From contig JBPOHE010000011.1 in assembly GCA_052035915.1 (NCBI GenBank), positions 1-5,912 of the forward strand: a DNA stretch of 5,912 nt. The letters run 5' to 3'. The notes beneath the pieces were generated by a model. The model was given only the letters and a program-made list of their open reading frames with translations, was not told where the DNA came from and did not search any database. Shown here one piece after another: positions 1-5,670 of this stretch. The DNA comes from JBPOHE01 sp052035915 (GTDB taxonomy: Bacteria; Pseudomonadota; Gammaproteobacteria; Chromatiales; Chromatiaceae). The position numbers and the translations under genes were made by a program. Each line of letters opens with the position of its first letter. The stretch's first letter is position 1.

Positions 1-1
1 G

Positions 2-124
2 CAGGACCAGCAACAGAAGCAGGACCAGCAACAGAAGCAGGACCAGCAACAGAAGCAGGACCAGCAACAGAAGCAGGACCAGCAACAGAAGCAGGACCAG
101 CAACAGAAGCAGGACCAGCAACAG
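2..124 (+). repeat. Perfect 18-bp in-frame tandem repeat (QDQQQK)n
   Basis: The unit CAGGACCAGCAACAGAAG occurs six times without a single mismatch from 2 to 109. A seventh copy starts at 110 and is identical through 124 (15 of 18 bases), then runs into CAA/CAG codons up to 133. Because the unit is 18 bp, changes in copy number keep the reading frame. The same CAG/CAA synonymous choice in every copy points to recent expansion or homogenisation. The array reaches the left window edge, so its full copy number is unknown. Confidence 0.95.
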
Positions 125-994
125 CAACAGCAGGGCTCGGAGTCCGAACAGCAGCAGGAATCCGACCAGGGCTCCAAATCTCAGGAGTCGTCAGGCAAAG
201 ACAAGTCCAAGGAGCAGAAAGAACAAGGGGCAAGCGCGTCCGAACAACAGCAGGAAGGGAAAAGCGACCAGGAAAAAGAGTCGGAACAGGGTGCCGATCA
301 GAAACGGCAACGGAAAGAGGACGCCACCCGGGGTAAGGAAAAGAAAGAGGAGGAAAAGTCGGAAGGTCGTGACCAAAAAGAACGGAAAGAATCCGCCGAG
401 GGCCAGGAAGAGCGGAAAACCGAGCCGATGAAGGCGGGAGGAGAGGAACAACGCCAACCCCAGGACCAAGGCAAAGGTGAGGATCAGCGCCGGGACCAAG
501 CGGGGAAACAACCCGAGGACAAGGCCAAGGAGAAAGCCGAGGCCGGCGAAAAGGAAGCCGGTAAGGGCAAGGGCCGGGAACAACAGCCGCAACAGGCCAA
601 ACCCGAGGCGGAAACCCAGCCGGCCCCGGCGGAATCGCCTTCACCCGACAAACGACCGGAGCGCCCACCCGAGAGGCAGGAGATGGGCCAATATCGGCGG
701 GATCAGCCACGCCCGCCGCGGGAACCACCAGGGGGCGGTGCGATGACCGAGGCGGTCGAGCGTTTCGATCAGCTCGGGCAGGAGCCGGACGCCCAGGCGG
801 AGCAGAAGAACCCCCAGGGTCTCGCGGACCCCAAGGGCGATCCCGGGCCGGCCGTCGGCATGCCTTTGATGGAGCAATGGCTCGAACAGATCGAGGGCGA
901 TCCAGGGTATCTCATGAAAAACCAGTTCATGCTCGAAGAACACCGCGCCGCCCAGGGGATGCGGGGCATGATGGTGGAACCTCGTCCCTGGTGA
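2..994 (+). CDS. C-terminal part of probable VWA/TPR (BatB/BatC-type) protein, 5'-truncated by window
   Basis: The frame starting at position 2 is open to a TGA at 992-994, giving the last 330 residues of a larger protein. The visible part begins with six perfect QDQQQK hexapeptides plus most of a seventh. About 200 residues dominated by E, K, Q, S, G and R follow, then a Pro-rich stretch, with no membrane segment. The last 40 or so residues (from about 869) look like a folded end, with the motif EQWLEQIEGDPGYLMKNQF. From memory, the VWA-plus-TPR proteins encoded just before batD in gammaproteobacteria end in a similar segment (QWL, DDP, LL and F at matching places) after a low-complexity tail. 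The VWA and TPR domains themselves would lie left of the window and are not seen. The role, a partner of BatD in the Bat membrane complex, is inferred from the neighbour and this tail. The reading frame is certain and the family name is moderately sure. Confidence 0.75.
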   Translation, partial: QDQQQKQDQQQKQDQQQKQDQQQKQDQQQKQDQQQKQDQQQQQQGSESEQQQESDQGSKSQESSGKDKSKEQKEQGASASEQQQEGKSDQEKESEQGADQKRQRKEDATRGKEKKEEEKSEGRDQKERKESAEGQEERKTEPMKAGGEEQRQPQDQGKGEDQRRDQAGKQPEDKAKEKAEAGEKEAGKGKGREQQPQQAKPEAETQPAPAESPSPDKRPERPPERQEMGQYRRDQPRPPREPPGGGAMTEAVERFDQLGQEPDAQAEQKNPQGLADPKGDPGPAVGMPLMEQWLEQIEGDPGYLMKNQFMLEEHRAAQGMRGMMVEPRPW

Positions 995-1017
995 CAGAGT
1001 TCAGGCGATTTCTGTCA
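992..1017. repeat. 7-bp inverted repeat overlapping the stop codon
   Basis: TGACAGA (992-998) pairs perfectly with TCTGTCA (1011-1017) around a 12-base loop, and the TGA stop of the upstream gene is the start of the left arm. No T tract follows on the plus strand (AAAACAAATACC follows instead), so it does not look like a terminator. It may be an mRNA 3'-end or processing hairpin, or chance. Confidence 0.4.
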
Positions 1018-1062
1018 AAACAAATACCAGCCTGCTGGTCTGTTCGCCCGCCTTCGGTGTTA

Positions 1063-1100
1063 CGCCAGCCGTTACAGAGCGCGCTCTGCGCCGGCTGGCG
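1063..1100 (+). promoter_or_regulatory. Nested inverted repeat in the batD leader
   Basis: CGCCAGCCG (1063-1071) is complementary to CGGCTGGCG (1092-1100). Between them lies the perfect 14-base palindrome CAGAGCGCGCTCTG (1075-1088). Folded as RNA, the outer arms form a 9-bp stem with an inner stem. Its right arm overlaps a second possible stem, TGCGCCGGCTG (1087-1097) with CAGCCGGCGCA (1120-1130). The two folds therefore exclude each other. A role in controlling batD is inference; only the complementarity is seen. Confidence 0.5.
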
Positions 1101-1102
1101 CG

Positions 1103-1147
1103 CCTGGAAGGCGAACGAACAGCCGGCGCATCCAGGTATATTTTTTT
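1103..1147 (+). terminator. Intrinsic-terminator-like hairpin before batD
   Basis: CCTGGA (1103-1108) pairs with TCCAGG (1131-1136), with optional inner pairing GCG (1111-1113) to CGC (1127-1129). TATA and seven consecutive T residues (1141-1147) follow directly. A stem followed by a U tract is the layout of a Rho-independent terminator, but the stem is short and the loop large, so it may be weak. It sits 31 bp upstream of the batD ATG, between two codirectional genes, so it would act as a partial terminator or attenuator rather than an operon end. The alternative 11-bp stem (1087-1097 with 1120-1130) would disrupt it. The T tract could also simply be an AT-rich spacer. Confidence 0.45.
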
Positions 1148-1178
1148 CCGGCAATCGCCTCAGGCCAAGAGACCGAAG

Positions 1179-3191
1179 ATGAAAATGATCCCTTTGAGAG
1201 GCCGTCTTGCGTCAATGAGCCTCGGATTGGTCCTGCTCGCGCTGCCAGGGACCATGACAGCCCAGCCGTCCTATGGTTTTCCGCCCCAGGGCGGCTCCCA
1301 GCCCTACGGCTGGATGCAACCACCGAATATCCCCGGGGGGATGCCGACATCCGGCACGATGCCACCGGCCCCACAGACCCAGGCGCCCATGCCTCAACCC
1401 GGGATGTATCCCCAATCCCAGGGGACGGCGCCCCAGCCGCCGAACTTCTACCCTCAGCCTCCAGCGCCGATGAATCAAGCGCCCGGTGGCTATCCCCAAG
1501 CCGGTCCCAGCCCCTGGTCCTATCCCCAGACGCAGCCACCAGCCCAGCCGGGTGGAGGCTATCCGGGCGCGAATCCCTGGGGATACAACTATTCCTACAG
1601 CTATGGGCGCACCCAGCCCGCGCCCCAACCCCAGGGGGGGCAGACCTATCCGGGCCAGTCCCAGCCGATGTTAGCGGGTTCGCCTTCGATACGGGCCGAA
1701 ACCTCCCTCAGCACGCCGCAACCCTATGTCCAGGAATCCGTCATTCTCACCTTGCGGGTTTTGAGCAGCGATAACCTGAAAACCGTGGATGTCGGACTGC
1801 CGAAATCCGATGCGGTGGTGATCAACAAACTCGATGGCCCTTCGACCAGCGTCCTCACGCGAGGCGGCAAGAGCGAGATCCAGAACGAATTACATTATCT
1901 GCTCATCCCCTTGCGATCCGGGCGGCTGCATCTGGAACCGATGCACGTCACCGGGAGTTTTATCCAGAGCGGTAGTGGCTACGGCGGCAATCGCGAGTTC
2001 AACGTCGCCACCGATCGGGGTCTCGACCTGGATGTCAAACCGGCCGCCCCCGGGGTGCAGCCCTGGTTACCCTTACAGCACCTCGCCCTGCGGACCGAAC
2101 TCCAGGGGGTACCCAAGGTTGAGGCCGGGCAACCTTTCACCCTGACGGTGGAACTCACGGCGGTGGGCGCCGGTGGCGCTCAACTCCCCAGCCTGGAAAG
2201 TCAGCTGCAAACGCCGGACTTCCGCGTCTATCGGGAAAAGAGCCGGACCAGTGCCGAACTCACCCCGGACGGTCGCTACCTCAACGGGGTACGGCGGGAC
2301 TCCTTCACCCTGGTGCCCCAGTATGGGGGAGACCTGAAGCTTCCGGAGCTGCGGGTCGCCTGGTGGAACGTGAATACGGGAACCCTCCTCCACGCCTCGG
2401 CGCCCACCCTGCCCCTGGTGTCCAGCGGCGGCCTGCGTGGCAAAGGTCTCCTCGGTCTCACCAAGACCAGCGCCTTCTTTCCGGCCGGTTCGCCAGCGGT
2501 GTTCTGGGTCCCGCTGGCGGCGGCCCTGGGTCTGATCCTGGGCTACTGGCTCGCCACCTCCCTGCGGGGAAAAACCAGGGAAGCCACGACCAGCCGGATC
2601 TCCCGACTGCCTCCTTCCCTGGTACGCCTCTGGCTGTTCCTCTTCCGGGTCAGCCGGCCGTTACACCCCTTGCTGCGGGTATTCGCGCGCCCCTTCGCCG
2701 CCCTGGGCCATCAGTTGCAGCCGGTGGTGGCGGTGATCGGGGAGGAATTGAAGCGTTGGTCCCTGCGGCCCTACTGGCGTCGCTTTACCCAGGCCCTGGT
2801 ATTCGCCTTGCCGGGCTCGCTCCGCTGTTGGTATAGCTTGGGTTCCATCGACAGGAACGCCGGCCCCGAGACCTGGACTTCCAGTCTGCAACAGATCGCC
2901 CATCGACACCTCGGCCTGCCACCACAGAGCCCCTTGGCGGACATTGCGCCCGTCTTGGCGGCGAGCCAACCGGTCGGCCGGCGCGAACCCCTCTTGCAGT
3001 TGTTGCGCAACCTGGACGGGGCACTCTATGGCCGGGAGAGCTTGGATTTCCAACGCTGGAAGCTGGAATTCCGCCGTCTCTACCGCCCCCGCCTGAGTTC
3101 CACCGCCACCCGGGATCGTCAACGAGTGGAAGACGTTTTGCCGTCCTTGAATCCCCAACTCCCCACCCTGCCCGAGATGGCGCGGGCCTGA
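1179..3191 (+). CDS. batD: BatD family protein
   Basis: A 670-residue BatD-like (oxygen-tolerance family) protein, expected to sit in the inner membrane with a large periplasmic part and to work with VWA-domain Bat proteins. Residues 1-28 form a signal peptide (basic start, hydrophobic core SLGLVLLALPG, a likely cut near TMTA-Q). Residues 29-168 are a Pro/Gln/Gly/Tyr-rich region with recurring YPQ and GGYP motifs. Residues 170-415 carry two beta-rich, immunoglobulin-like stretches typical of BatD, the first starting near IRAETSLSTPQPYVQESVILTLRV and the second near LRTELQGVPKVEAGQPFTLTVELTAVGAGG. A transmembrane helix spans about 439-461 (VFWVPLAAALGLILGYWLA), followed by a basic cytoplasmic tail of about 200 residues ending with LDGALYGRESLDFQRWKLEFRRLY. 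The ATG at 1179 precedes the signal peptide; no strong Shine-Dalgarno is visible, only purines around 1166-1178, and an ATG two codons later is an alternative. The gene lies 184 bp after the VWA-type gene, longer than usual within such operons. Confidence 0.88.
   Translation: MKMIPLRGRLASMSLGLVLLALPGTMTAQPSYGFPPQGGSQPYGWMQPPNIPGGMPTSGTMPPAPQTQAPMPQPGMYPQSQGTAPQPPNFYPQPPAPMNQAPGGYPQAGPSPWSYPQTQPPAQPGGGYPGANPWGYNYSYSYGRTQPAPQPQGGQTYPGQSQPMLAGSPSIRAETSLSTPQPYVQESVILTLRVLSSDNLKTVDVGLPKSDAVVINKLDGPSTSVLTRGGKSEIQNELHYLLIPLRSGRLHLEPMHVTGSFIQSGSGYGGNREFNVATDRGLDLDVKPAAPGVQPWLPLQHLALRTELQGVPKVEAGQPFTLTVELTAVGAGGAQLPSLESQLQTPDFRVYREKSRTSAELTPDGRYLNGVRRDSFTLVPQYGGDLKLPELRVAWWNVNTGTLLHASAPTLPLVSSGGLRGKGLLGLTKTSAFFPAGSPAVFWVPLAAALGLILGYWLATSLRGKTREATTSRISRLPPSLVRLWLFLFRVSRPLHPLLRVFARPFAALGHQLQPVVAVIGEELKRWSLRPYWRRFTQALVFALPGSLRCWYSLGSIDRNAGPETWTSSLQQIAHRHLGLPPQSPLADIAPVLAASQPVGRREPLLQLLRNLDGALYGRESLDFQRWKLEFRRLYRPRLSSTATRDRQRVEDVLPSLNPQLPTLPEMARA
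1263..1682 (+). other. Pro/Gln/Tyr-rich low-complexity segment in BatD
   Basis: Residues 29-168 of the BatD product have almost no aliphatic content and are built of P, Q, G, Y, S and M, with degenerate motifs such as YPQ, GGYP and NPWGYNYSYSYG. The segment lies between the signal peptide and the first BatD beta domain, so it should be periplasmic and probably disordered. BatD proteins known to me usually pass from signal peptide to beta domain within a few residues, so this looks like a lineage-specific insert. Confidence 0.7.
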
Positions 3192-3219
3192 CCGACAGCG
3201 AGGTCGACCACGCCCGCGC
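3180..3219. repeat. Inverted repeat at the batD/cupin convergent junction
   Basis: GCGCGGGC (3180-3187) and GCCCGCGC (3212-3219) are perfectly complementary, and inside the loop GACC (3190-3193) can pair with GGTC (3202-3205). The batD stop lies within the structure and the cupin stop is 9 bp beyond it. No T tract follows on either strand. It might help end transcription from both sides, but a GC-rich chance match is possible. Confidence 0.35.
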
Positions 3220-3228
3220 GGACGCGGA

Positions 3229-3543
3229 TCAGGATCTCGAGCGAGTCGCCTCCAGGCTGATCACCTCCTGATCGCCCAGGACTTTCGCTTTGTGTTTCAC
3301 TCCCTTGGGAAAGGTGAGCCGATCTCCCGCGCCAAGGAATATGGTTTTCCCGCGCAGGCGGACGCGGAAATGCCCCGCCAACAGGGAACTCACCCTCTCG
3401 ACCTTGCTTTTCGGGTAGCAAACCTCTTTGCCCGGCTTGTATACCGTCCGACTGGAAAGGTAACCCAGTTCCGCGAGCTTAAGCCGCATGTTGGCCTCGT
3501 TCAGCTCGCCATCCCGCTTTGAATTCCAGGAATCGACTTTCAT
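3229..3543 (-). CDS. Small cupin-fold protein with degenerate metal site
   Basis: A 104-residue protein that looks like a single-domain cupin of the type beginning MKVDSWNSKRDGELNEANMRLKLAELGY. Residues 37-57 correspond to cupin motif 1 (PG, then AG 18 residues later) and 69-84 to motif 2 (FLGAGDRLTFPKGVKH). In the relatives I recall, motif 1 has HxH followed by an acidic residue. Here the equivalent positions near 44 and 46 are Pro and Ser, leaving only His84 of motif 2 and possibly Glu49, so metal binding and enzyme activity are doubtful. The ATG at 3543 was chosen because the domain begins there; the frame is open further upstream, but that extension overlaps the hydrolase gene in another frame. 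The gene follows the hydrolase by 11 bp on the same strand and is probably co-transcribed. The Shine-Dalgarno is weak (GTGGG or CCAGG near the start). Family assignment is fairly sure, function unknown. Confidence 0.75.
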   Translation of the reverse strand: MKVDSWNSKRDGELNEANMRLKLAELGYLSSRTVYKPGKEVCYPKSKVERVSSLLAGHFRVRLRGKTIFLGAGDRLTFPKGVKHKAKVLGDQEVISLEATRSRS

Positions 3544-3554
3544 GCCTGGACCCA

Positions 3555-4349
3555 CTACTTGGCCGGAAAGAGTTCGTGGAAGAAGTCCCGCATATCCTGC
3601 CATGAGCGATGATCGGCCGTCGGACTGTAGTTCAGACCCGGGATACCGGCCTTGGCCGCTTCCGGATTGGTGAAGCTGTGGGTGGCACCACCATGGACCA
3701 CGAAGGTCCAATCCGCCTTGGCCTGCTCCATCGCCTGTTGGAATTGGCTGACCCGTTCGGCGGGCACGAAGCTGTCGGCGCCCCCGTGCTCGACCAGGAT
3801 CTTGGCCTTGATGCGCCCCATATCCTCGGCGCCAGGAGACGGCAGCGAACCATGGAAACTCACCACCCCGGCCAGATCGGCGCCGCTATAGGCCATCTGC
3901 ATCACCGTGGCGCCGCCGAAACAATACCCTATGGCGGCCATCTGCTTCGGGTCCACTTGTTCCTGATGGCGCAACACATCGAGCCCGAGGAGGGCGCGAC
4001 GACGCCAGTTTTCCAGATTGGCGGTGATCTGCTGCATCCATTCCTTTGCCTGAGCGCCATGTTGGGTGACCTTGCTATCGCCGTACATATCGATGGCGAA
4101 GGCCGCGTAGCCCAGTGTGGCCAACTCCCCGGCGCGTTGACGGGCATAGTCATTCAAGCCCCACCATTCGTGGACCACGATAATCCCCGGACGCTTACCG
4201 CTGAGGGCATCGTCCCAATACAGATGGCCCTTCAACACGACCTCGCCATCGCGATACTCGATGGTCTTGTTTTGCACCACGGCCTGCGCGCCAGGTATCA
4301 GGATGAATCCGAGCACTGTTCCCACGAGTGCCCGCCGGAATCTGTTCAT
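3555..4349 (-). CDS. Dienelactone hydrolase family protein, exported
   Basis: A 264-residue alpha/beta hydrolase of the dienelactone hydrolase (carboxymethylenebutenolidase-like) family. Residues 1-23 are a signal peptide (MNRFRRALVGTVLGFILIPGAQA), so the enzyme is probably periplasmic. Family hallmarks are present: Glu61 in VVHEWWGLN, nucleophile Cys143 in GYCFGG, Asp192 in HGGADSFVP and His224 in GATHSFTNP, giving a complete Cys-Asp-His triad with the usual Glu. Length fits a DLH plus signal peptide. The start is supported by GAGGAGG (minus-strand sense of 4355-4361), 5 bases before the ATG. The natural substrate cannot be told: many such proteins lie outside chloroaromatic pathways, and no catechol-cleavage gene is seen here. 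It heads a probable two-gene unit with the cupin gene and is divergent from the MDR oxidoreductase gene. Confidence 0.92.
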   Translation of the reverse strand: MNRFRRALVGTVLGFILIPGAQAVVQNKTIEYRDGEVVLKGHLYWDDALSGKRPGIIVVHEWWGLNDYARQRAGELATLGYAAFAIDMYGDSKVTQHGAQAKEWMQQITANLENWRRRALLGLDVLRHQEQVDPKQMAAIGYCFGGATVMQMAYSGADLAGVVSFHGSLPSPGAEDMGRIKAKILVEHGGADSFVPAERVSQFQQAMEQAKADWTFVVHGGATHSFTNPEAAKAGIPGLNYSPTADHRSWQDMRDFFHELFPAK

Positions 4350-4354
4350 TCCCG

Positions 4355-4361
4355 CCTCCTC
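4355..4361 (-). promoter_or_regulatory. Strong Shine-Dalgarno of the hydrolase gene
   Basis: The minus strand reads GAGGAGG followed by five bases (CGGGA) and ATG at 4349. This near-perfect match to the anti-SD sequence fixes the start of the dienelactone hydrolase-like gene and predicts efficient translation, in contrast to the weak sites before batD and the cupin gene. Confidence 0.8.
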
Positions 4362-4385
4362 TATAATTTATGTCTGTTATGGTGA

Positions 4386-4406
4386 CCAGGGCACTTTCGC
4401 CCCTGG
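4386..4406. promoter_or_regulatory. Inverted repeat in the divergent intergenic region
   Basis: CCAGGG (4386-4391) and CCCTGG (4401-4406) form a perfect 6-bp inverted repeat with 9 bases between. It lies 36 bp upstream of the hydrolase start and 86 bp upstream of the MDR gene start, inside the only spacer (4350-4492) that must hold both promoters. It could be an operator for a dimeric regulator of one or both genes, or a leader hairpin. I could not place convincing -35/-10 pairs on either strand. Confidence 0.35.
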
Positions 4407-4492
4407 ACGCATTCTAGCAGCTTGGATGAAAACTACCCCCGGCCCGGAGAGGCTTGCGGAAATCGCCACGCCAATATGAGGAAAGGTAAGAG

Positions 4493-5488
4493 ATGAAAGC
4501 CATTGTCATGACCAAAGTGGGTCCACCCGAGGTACTTGAGCTGCGGGAACGGCCCGAGCCCTCACTCACCTCCCCCACCCAGATCAAGGTGCGGGTCCGG
4601 GCCGCCGGGGTCAATCCGATCGACACCAAGCTGCGTCGGCGCGGGCTCTTGTTTCCCGAGGGACTGCCGGCCATTCTGGGTTGTGACGGTGCCGGGGTGG
4701 TGGTCGAAGTGGGCGCGGCTGTGTCCAACCTCAGTCCCGGGGATGAGGTGTGGTATTGCCACGGTGGCCTGGGGGCCGACCCGGGCAACTATGCGGAATA
4801 CCACCTGGTCGAGGCCGCCCTGGCCAGGCGCAAACCCCGGAGCCTGGATTTCCAGCATGCGGCAGCGGGACCCTTGGTGTTACTCACGGCCTGGGAGGCC
4901 CTTTATGACCGAGCCCGTCTGCAGGAAGGCCAACATGTCCTCATCCATGCCGGGGCCGGCGGTGTGGGGCATGTCGCCATCCAGCTTGCCGTGCTGGCCG
5001 GGGCCAGGGTCTGCACCACGGTCGGTTCGGCGGAGAAGGCCGCCTTGGTGCGTGACCTGGGAGCCGAACTGGTGATCAATTATCGTGAACAGGATTGGGT
5101 CGAAGCCGTCGACCACTGGACTGGAGGCGAAGGTGTCGACATCGGTTTCGATACTCTGGGAGGCGAGCTGTTCCGCCAGACCATCCCCTTGGTGGCGCAC
5201 TATGGAGACCTGGTGACCATCCTCGAACCCACGGCGGATATCGACTGGAAAGAGGCACGCACCCGCAACCTCCGCATCGGCTTCGAACTCATGCTGACCC
5301 CCATGCTGCGTGCTCTCCCCAAGGCCCGGGCGCATCAAGGCGAGATTCTCGACCGTTGCGCGGACTTGATCGACGCCGGTCGGCTGCGCATCCATGTCAG
5401 TGAAGCTTTTCCCCTGGCCCAGGCGGCGGCGGCTCACAGCCAGATCGAGGCCGGGCATGTACAGGGAAAGCTGGTGTTGTTGCCGTGA
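4493..5488 (+). CDS. Zinc-free MDR / NADPH:quinone oxidoreductase-family protein
   Basis: A 331-residue medium-chain dehydrogenase/reductase. The N-terminal catalytic (GroES-like) domain covers about 1-120 and the Rossmann nucleotide-binding domain about 125-265. The dinucleotide-binding loop is AGAGGVG at 153-159, after HVLIH and before HVAIQLAVLAGARV. Zinc ligands are absent: VNPID at 40-44 replaces the catalytic Cys region, GCD at 63-65 stands where zinc ADHs have GHE, and there is no four-cysteine structural lobe. This is the pattern of quinone oxidoreductases and related enal reductases, which reduce quinones or alpha,beta-unsaturated carbonyls with NAD(P)H in the cytoplasm. No signal peptide is present. 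An SD-like AGGAAAGG lies six bases before the ATG. Databases may call it 'zinc-dependent alcohol dehydrogenase family', which would mislead. It appears monocistronic, divergent from the hydrolase gene and convergent with zapE; the exact substrate is unknown. Confidence 0.93.
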   Translation: MKAIVMTKVGPPEVLELRERPEPSLTSPTQIKVRVRAAGVNPIDTKLRRRGLLFPEGLPAILGCDGAGVVVEVGAAVSNLSPGDEVWYCHGGLGADPGNYAEYHLVEAALARRKPRSLDFQHAAAGPLVLLTAWEALYDRARLQEGQHVLIHAGAGGVGHVAIQLAVLAGARVCTTVGSAEKAALVRDLGAELVINYREQDWVEAVDHWTGGEGVDIGFDTLGGELFRQTIPLVAHYGDLVTILEPTADIDWKEARTRNLRIGFELMLTPMLRALPKARAHQGEILDRCADLIDAGRLRIHVSEAFPLAQAAAAHSQIEAGHVQGKLVLLP

Positions 5489-5539
5489 CCCCTTCCCGCT
5501 CCAGACGCGAGTAGATGGTTCCGCCAAATTGGTTTCCTT

Positions 5540-5570
5540 TCGCGGTGAGCTTGTCGCGGTGAGCTTGTCG
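5540..5570. repeat. 14-bp tandem duplication
   Basis: CGCGGTGAGCTTGT is present twice back to back (5541-5554 and 5555-5568), and the period-14 match covers 5540-5570. The second copy supplies the left arm of the inverted repeat at 5560-5615, so this is a local duplication of one arm of that element, probably by replication slippage. Confidence 0.9.
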
Positions 5571-5615
5571 AACCGCGCGAGAGCCCCCCGCCGCTACTCG
5601 CCTTCGACAAGCTCA
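5560..5615. repeat. REP-like inverted repeat between convergent genes
   Basis: TGAGCTTGTCGAA (5560-5572) and TTCGACAAGCTCA (5603-5615) are perfect 13-bp inverted copies around a 30-base GC-rich loop. The right arm lies in CCTTCGACAAGCTCAGGCCGAACG, which resembles a short palindromic repeat I recall as scattered between genes in many GC-rich proteobacteria. It sits 72 bp after the MDR gene stop and 56 bp beyond the zapE stop, a usual place for such elements. It may act as a bidirectional terminator or mRNA-stabilising hairpin, though no T tract follows. The genomic copy number is unknown from this window. Confidence 0.75.
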
Positions 5616-5670
5616 GGCCGAACGAAATACTTGGTAATCATTTTGATGCATCGACCTACCAGGCAATGGC

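Noticed and set aside
2..133. Repeat array as a CRISPR
   Set aside because: The units are directly adjacent with no spacers, and they lie in frame inside a coding sequence.
191..592. Minus-strand open frame of 133 codons, very rich in Leu and Phe, resembling a membrane protein
   Set aside because: It is the exact antisense of the Lys/Glu/Gln-rich tail of the upstream gene: AAG, GAA and GAG codons read as CTT, TTC and CTC. Low-complexity charged sequence produces such hydrophobic shadows. It has no separate support.
1137..1142. TATATT as a -10 box for batD
   Set aside because: No -35-like hexamer at the right spacing (the region reads AACGAA); the stretch is better explained as the start of the T tract after the hairpin.
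1072..1628. Two long minus-strand frames opposite the start of batD
   Set aside because: Both are Gly/Arg/Ser-rich mirror images of the Pro/Gln-rich segment of BatD, without independent evidence.
3229..3711. Longer start for the cupin gene at 3711
   Set aside because: The extra 56 residues overlap the hydrolase coding sequence in another frame and have no cupin-like content. The domain begins at the ATG at 3543, directly after the hydrolase stop.
4361..4372. AT-rich patch TATAATTTA read as a -10 element
   Set aside because: On the plus strand a start here would be about 120 bp from the MDR gene with no matching -35. On the minus strand the -10-like bases abut the Shine-Dalgarno and no good -35 lies 16-18 bp upstream.
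3609..4385. Plus-strand open frame of 258 codons
   Set aside because: It lies antisense to the dienelactone hydrolase-like gene, which has a full catalytic set, signal peptide and strong Shine-Dalgarno. The plus-strand product has no recognisable domain.
4880..5527. Minus-strand open frame of 215 codons
   Set aside because: Antisense to the Rossmann half of the MDR oxidoreductase gene; no recognisable motifs. Long antisense frames are expected in GC-rich coding DNA.
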